DNA from: Bacteroidota bacterium | GTDB lineage: Bacteria > Bacteroidota > Ignavibacteria > UBA10030 | Reading direction: 5' to 3' | Assembly: GCA_003453835.1 (NCBI GenBank) | Contig: DMMN01000301.1 | Location: forward strand, 1 to 10,174 | Length of the DNA stretch: 10,174 bases | Part shown: positions 6,948-10,174 of the stretch, one piece after another | How the letters are laid out: each line of letters opens with the position of its first letter | How positions within the stretch are numbered: position 1 is the stretch's first letter | Position numbers and translations under genes: made by a program | The notes under the pieces: model-generated | The model's input: only the letters and a program-made list of their open reading frames with translations | Told to the model about the DNA's origin: nothing | The model's database searches: none

Positions 6948-6961
6948 AAAGAACAGAGTAG

Positions 6962-8425
6962 TTACTCCTCCGCAACGATGTGCCGTTCTTCTCGAACGCT
7001 CTTGGACGCAAGGATGGCGGCGGCTCTTCCGCTCATCACAGCACCTTCGATGGTCGCCGGATAGCCGGTGTTCGTCCAATCTCCCGCCAGGAAGAGATTC
7101 TCAAGCTCCGTCTTGCACGATGGTCTCGTCGAATCGATACGGGGCTTCGGCGAAAAAGTCGCCCGCTTCTCCTTCATAACGATCGAATGCACGAGTTGTG
7201 CCCTTTCGACGTCTGGGAGAACACCCCTCAAATCCTCCAACGCGATACCAACGAGCTGCTCCTTGCTCATCTCTACATAGCTTGAAGCTCCGCTGATGAC
7301 GACCGAGAGGTACTGTCGTGTGGAATCCCGATTGCCGAGGAGCAGAGACTTGTTGAACACCCATTGAATGCGGGAATCGAGAAGCGCCGCGAATGCGTTC
7401 CGCATGACCGGGCGATCGAACCAGAGATTGATGGTGATAATCGGCGATGAGTCGAGTCGGCGAGCACGCTCCACCGATTCGCAATTGGCAAGGATCTCCG
7501 GCAAACCGTACTGGGGAACGGCAGCAACATACGCACGAGCAACCTTCCGACTTCCATCTCCACAGATCACTCCTTCTACACGCCGGTCGCGAATCTCAAT
7601 CTTTTCCACGCCGTTCCCCGCCTCCACGCTCGAACGGTTCGATCTCAGGTACCGAATCGCCGGATCGACCAACAACTCACTTAATCCAACCTTCGGAATC
7701 AGAAGCGATGAGTTTTCTCTCTTTCCTGAAAACGCCGCGCGCAACACGCGATAGAACATCAGCGCCGAGACGGTCTTCGGATCATCGTTCAATGAGCCGA
7801 TGGCGATAACATCCCAGAGATATTTCTTGTTCTCCGTTGGCTGACCAAGCCCCATTAGCCACTGATCGACCGTAAGGTAGTCGAGTCCGGGCTCGACGGA
7901 GCGGGGATCTTTCTGCAACTCCCATCCGACGCGGAGCAACTTCATTCGGTCCATGAACGAGATGGTGCGAAGACGGATCAGCCCGCCCACGAGATGTAGA
8001 GGTGCGGGGAGCGCAGGGCAGGAGAGCGAGCTGCCGCCTTTCTGCGGATGAAGAAAATCGATATGGAGGTTTGGCTGAAGCGCCGCGAGATGATCCGAGC
8101 CGATGGTTCTCAGGTACCAACGCGTTTCGGCATAGCATCCCATCATCAAGTGCTGTCCGTTATCGACGGCGTCGCCCGTCAGCTCGTCGACGAATGAATA
8201 CGTCCGCCCCCCAAGATGCCGGCGTTGCTCCAGGACAAGCACCGAGAAGCCTCGCGACGTCAGATCGACCGCCGCGCTGAGCCCGCTCAGACCGCCGCCG
8301 ACGACGATGACATCGGGACCCCCGGGAGGAGGACCGAAGGAATGTTCATCTGATGGTTGCACGGCGGAGTTGAAGTTTCGGATTGATGGGAGGATGGTGC
8401 AGGTTCCCGGTGTTCCATCGTTCAA
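6962..8425 (-). CDS. hpnE: Hydroxysqualene dehydroxylase HpnE (FAD-dependent)
   Basis: The third squalene-pathway enzyme: it reductively removes the hydroxyl of hydroxysqualene to give squalene, using FAD. The core begins with the dinucleotide-binding [19 protein letters not shown] (37-55), then [14 protein letters not shown] (65-78) and the family-typical [11 protein letters not shown] (88-98). The C-terminal FAD motif is [19 protein letters not shown] (about 444-462). The amine-oxidase/phytoene-desaturase fold is complete at 487 residues. The start is uncertain. The annotated codon is TTG at 8425-8423, giving a 36-residue poorly conserved leader; no ATG lies between the hpnD stop and the core. 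A GTG at 8362-8360 (residue 22) is the main alternative. The hpnD stop TGA (8452-8450) is in this same frame, nine codons upstream of the TTG start. A phytoene-type desaturase is the chief rival call, but [11 protein letters not shown] and the hpnC-hpnD context favour HpnE. Confidence 0.93.
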   Translation of the reverse strand: MNDGTPGTCTILPSIRNFNSAVQPSDEHSFGPPPGGPDVIVVGGGLSGLSAAVDLTSRGFSVLVLEQRRHLGGRTYSFVDELTGDAVDNGQHLMMGCYAETRWYLRTIGSDHLAALQPNLHIDFLHPQKGGSSLSCPALPAPLHLVGGLIRLRTISFMDRMKLLRVGWELQKDPRSVEPGLDYLTVDQWLMGLGQPTENKKYLWDVIAIGSLNDDPKTVSALMFYRVLRAAFSGKRENSSLLIPKVGLSELLVDPAIRYLRSNRSSVEAGNGVEKIEIRDRRVEGVICGDGSRKVARAYVAAVPQYGLPEILANCESVERARRLDSSPIITINLWFDRPVMRNAFAALLDSRIQWVFNKSLLLGNRDSTRQYLSVVISGASSYVEMSKEQLVGIALEDLRGVLPDVERAQLVHSIVMKEKRATFSPKPRIDSTRPSCKTELENLFLAGDWTNTGYPATIEGAVMSGRAAAILASKSVREERHIVAEE

Positions 8426-8449
8426 CGACGCTTCTTGCCACGGGCGGAA

Positions 8450-9349
8450 TCAGGCGGGAAGTTCGGTTCGTATGTAGCGGTGGAAATTCTTGGGGAGTTT
8501 GTTGCGCATCCGTAGGATCATCGCGACGAGAAATTTCACAGGTGACGCGAGACGAATGCGTTTGGAGAAGACATCGTAGTTTGCCCGCTCAATTCGCAAG
8601 AGAAGCAGGTAATAGATATTCCCCATCGCCCGTGCGGCATAGAACAGAGGCTTGTCATCTTCGGCGAGACAACTTTTCGCTTTCCTGAAGAACTCGTGAG
8701 CCCGCTCGCATTCGTACTTCATGAGATTTCGGAACGGCTCGTTGTACACCGAGTCCATCAGCTCCTCCTCCGAGTAGCCGAAGCGCCGGAGGTCTTCCCG
8801 GGGAATGTAGATGCGTCCGCGCTTCGCGTCGGACTTGATATCGCGGAGAATATTCGTCAACTGCAGTGCAATCCCCAGGTTGATCGCGTATTGCTTTGTC
8901 CGATCGTGGTGATAGCCGAAAACCTCGGCGCAAATCAACCCGACGGTCGACGCCGCCCGGTAACAGTACTCCTGCAGCTCATCAAACGTTTTGTACCGAT
9001 TCTTCTTCAGGTCCATTTCCATCCCCTTGAGCAGGTCATGGAAATGCCGGACCGGGATGTTGAATTTCTTGATGACGCTGGAGAGTTTGTTCAGGATCGT
9101 GGAGCGCGACTCACCGTAGAGCGCGCGCTGCAACTCGGCGGTCCATTGTCGCAGCCTCCGGTGCTTCTCCTTTACATCGGATCCCTCGTCCACGATGTCA
9201 TCCGTGTAGCGACAGAACGCATAGATCGTCTCGATTGCCTCCCTCTTCGTTGAAGGAAGAAAGAGGAACGAATAGAAGAAGTTGCTGCGCCTGTTCTGTG
9301 CAAGATCAGGAGCAAACGACTCTGCCGTATAGACCGTAAGTGCTGCCAC
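8450..9349 (-). CDS. hpnD: Presqualene diphosphate synthase HpnD
   Basis: This 299-residue trans-isoprenyl diphosphate (squalene/phytoene) synthase family enzyme condenses two farnesyl diphosphates to presqualene diphosphate in the hpnCDE route. The first aspartate-rich motif is YTDDIVDE (48-55, D50/D51/D54). The second is N166-xxx-D170-xxx-D174 followed by KRGRIYIP (176-183); both chelate the magnesium ions that hold the diphosphates. YCYRAASTVGL (128-138) is another family signature. Length is normal for HpnD. The start is GTG (9349-9347), 18 bp after the hpnC stop, preceded by only a weak GGAA. A stand-alone phytoene or diapophytoene synthase (CrtB/CrtM) would look similar. The flanking hpnC and hpnE make HpnD by far the best call. 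Confidence 0.93.
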   Translation of the reverse strand: MAALTVYTAESFAPDLAQNRRSNFFYSFLFLPSTKREAIETIYAFCRYTDDIVDEGSDVKEKHRRLRQWTAELQRALYGESRSTILNKLSSVIKKFNIPVRHFHDLLKGMEMDLKKNRYKTFDELQEYCYRAASTVGLICAEVFGYHHDRTKQYAINLGIALQLTNILRDIKSDAKRGRIYIPREDLRRFGYSEEELMDSVYNEPFRNLMKYECERAHEFFRKAKSCLAEDDKPLFYAARAMGNIYYLLLLRIERANYDVFSKRIRLASPVKFLVAMILRMRNKLPKNFHRYIRTELPA

Positions 9350-9367
9350 CGGGTTCCGATCAGTGAA

Positions 9368-10174
9368 TTATCCGAAGAAAGAGGAAACGACGAGCCCCGT
9401 CTTGTCGAAGGTCGTGAGCGTGGGGCGCTGTTGAAGAACGTTGAACTCGATCATCTCGATCTTCTTGAGAATCTTCATCCCCCCATTCCACGTCAGCTTC
9501 AACTCTCGCCGAAGATCTGTTCCAACCTCTCCCAGCAACGGCCTCCCGTGGAGGAAGAGCCGTTCGGTCCGCTCGACTTGATAGACCATGATATCTTTGA
9601 ACTCAGCGGAAAACTTCTTTTCAAACAACTCTTCTTCTGAATATCCAAACTCGCGAATATCTTCCATCGGAATATAGACTCTATCCTTCTCAAGGTCAAC
9701 CAAAACATCTTGCCAGAAGTTTGTGAGCTGAAGTCCCGTGCAGATCGCATCCGAAAGCAGCATCAACGACTCGCCGCGATAGCCGAAGAGCAACAAGACC
9801 AGCCTGCCGATCGGATTGGCCGAGTTGTCACAATAGTGCAGGAGGTCGTCAAATGTCTCGTACCGATGGGTCGTAACATCCGACCGGAAGGCGAAGAGCA
9901 GATTCTGGAAGAGCCTCCGGGGTATTTCAAAACGGTCAACCGTCTCACGCAACGCAACGAAAACCGGATGTTCGGCATGGCCACGATAACACTCCGTCAA
10001 TTGTTCGTCCCACTCGTTCAGGCTGTCGATCCGCTCGGCCGGCGTTAAGCCCGACTCGTCTGCGAAATCGTCGGCGATTCGAGCGAACGCATAGAGAGCG
10101 CAGACGTGCCTTCGCTTCTCTTTTGGGATGAGCCAGGAGGCAACGGGAAAATTCTCGTAGTGCTCACGAGTGAG
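9368..10174 (-). CDS. hpnC: Hydroxysqualene synthase HpnC (5' end beyond the right edge)
   Basis: The open frame continues unbroken to the window edge, giving 268 visible residues. The family is usually about 280-290 long, so only some 10-20 N-terminal residues are missing. It converts presqualene diphosphate to hydroxysqualene. The visible chain starts LTREHYENFPVASWLIP, typical of HpnC. The first aspartate motif is ADDFADE (visible residues 34-40), YCDNSANPIGRLVLLLFG (114-131) is the HpnC-type version of the family signature, and the second metal site is TNFWQDVLVDLEKDRVYIP (151-169, N152/D156/D160). The NFWQD form with VD--K-R separates HpnC from HpnD, which has NILRD. It is a clear paralogue of the next gene: both contain an FGYSEEEL segment shortly after the second metal site. 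A TTG at 10000 is internal and is not the start. Confidence 0.93.
   Translation of the reverse strand, partial: LTREHYENFPVASWLIPKEKRRHVCALYAFARIADDFADESGLTPAERIDSLNEWDEQLTECYRGHAEHPVFVALRETVDRFEIPRRLFQNLLFAFRSDVTTHRYETFDDLLHYCDNSANPIGRLVLLLFGYRGESLMLLSDAICTGLQLTNFWQDVLVDLEKDRVYIPMEDIREFGYSEEELFEKKFSAEFKDIMVYQVERTERLFLHGRPLLGEVGTDLRRELKLTWNGGMKILKKIEMIEFNVLQQRPTLTTFDKTGLVVSSFFG

Larger units (their letters stand above)
6788..6961. other. 174-bp gap between hpnE and the wzi-like gene
   Basis: No gene is seen here. Next to the hpnE stop is a run of three 10-11-bp units ending in CGGAT or CCGAT (6917-6947). Near the wzi-like start is a weak hairpin followed by a T-rich tail on the minus strand (6833-6862). 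The 60 bp upstream of the wzi-like start is AT-rich compared with the surrounding genes, which suits a promoter, but no -35/-10 pair with good spacing was found. Confidence 0.5.

Noticed and set aside
8696-9253. 185-codon plus-strand frame opposite hpnD
   Set aside because: Antisense to a gene with intact catalytic motifs, and nothing recognisable in its translation.
9368-10000. A 210-codon HpnC starting at the TTG at 10000
   Set aside because: The first aspartate-rich motif and the N-terminal helix lie upstream in the same open frame, so the gene continues to the right edge and the TTG is internal.

Overview
The window looks like chromosomal DNA of a Gram-negative bacterium with moderately high GC. 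An outer-membrane (Wzi-type) beta-barrel, a two-component-regulator propeller receptor and the HpnC/HpnD/HpnE squalene pathway together suit the Bacteroidota/Ignavibacteriota (FCB) side of the tree, or Acidobacteriota. I cannot place it more closely from sequence alone. One gene has a textbook AGGAGG ribosome binding site. Several others lack one, and two start with GTG or TTG.

Layout, left to right. (1) 1-2034, minus strand: the N-terminal 678 residues of a large propeller receptor with 14 WxGT-type blades on a very regular 42-residue period. Its output domain lies beyond the left edge. (2) 2035-2334: a 300-bp divergent intergenic region with a candidate sigma70-type promoter for the receptor and a strong RBS for the gene on the right. 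(3) 2335-3147, plus strand: a secreted protein of unknown function. (4) 3148-3197: a convergent gap with an inverted repeat. (5) 6787 down to 3198, minus strand: a tight three-gene unit of a Wzi-like outer-membrane barrel, a membrane-bound GT2 glycosyltransferase and a second GT2 glycosyltransferase. The junctions are 0 bp and a 4-bp overlap. (6) 6788-6961: a 174-bp gap with a short tandem repeat and a weak terminator-like hairpin. (7) 10174 down to 6962, minus strand: hpnC (5' end off the right edge), hpnD and hpnE.

How the genes work together. By established knowledge of the Hpn families, HpnD condenses two farnesyl diphosphates to presqualene diphosphate, HpnC converts this to hydroxysqualene, and HpnE reduces that to squalene, the precursor of hopanoids and some C30 carotenoids. 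No squalene cyclase or carotenoid desaturase lies in the window, so the end product is open. The Wzi/GT2 unit probably makes or anchors a surface glycan. It follows hpnE on the same strand, but nothing shows that the two units share a substrate. The propeller receptor probably senses an extracellular or periplasmic signal. The divergent secreted protein may or may not be linked to it.

No tRNA, rRNA, CRISPR array, insertion sequence or phage gene was seen. The contents belong mostly to known families. The less explained items are the secreted protein, the Wzi-GT2-GT2 unit, the hpnD/hpnE junction, the G-tracts in the propeller gene and the short repeat after hpnE.
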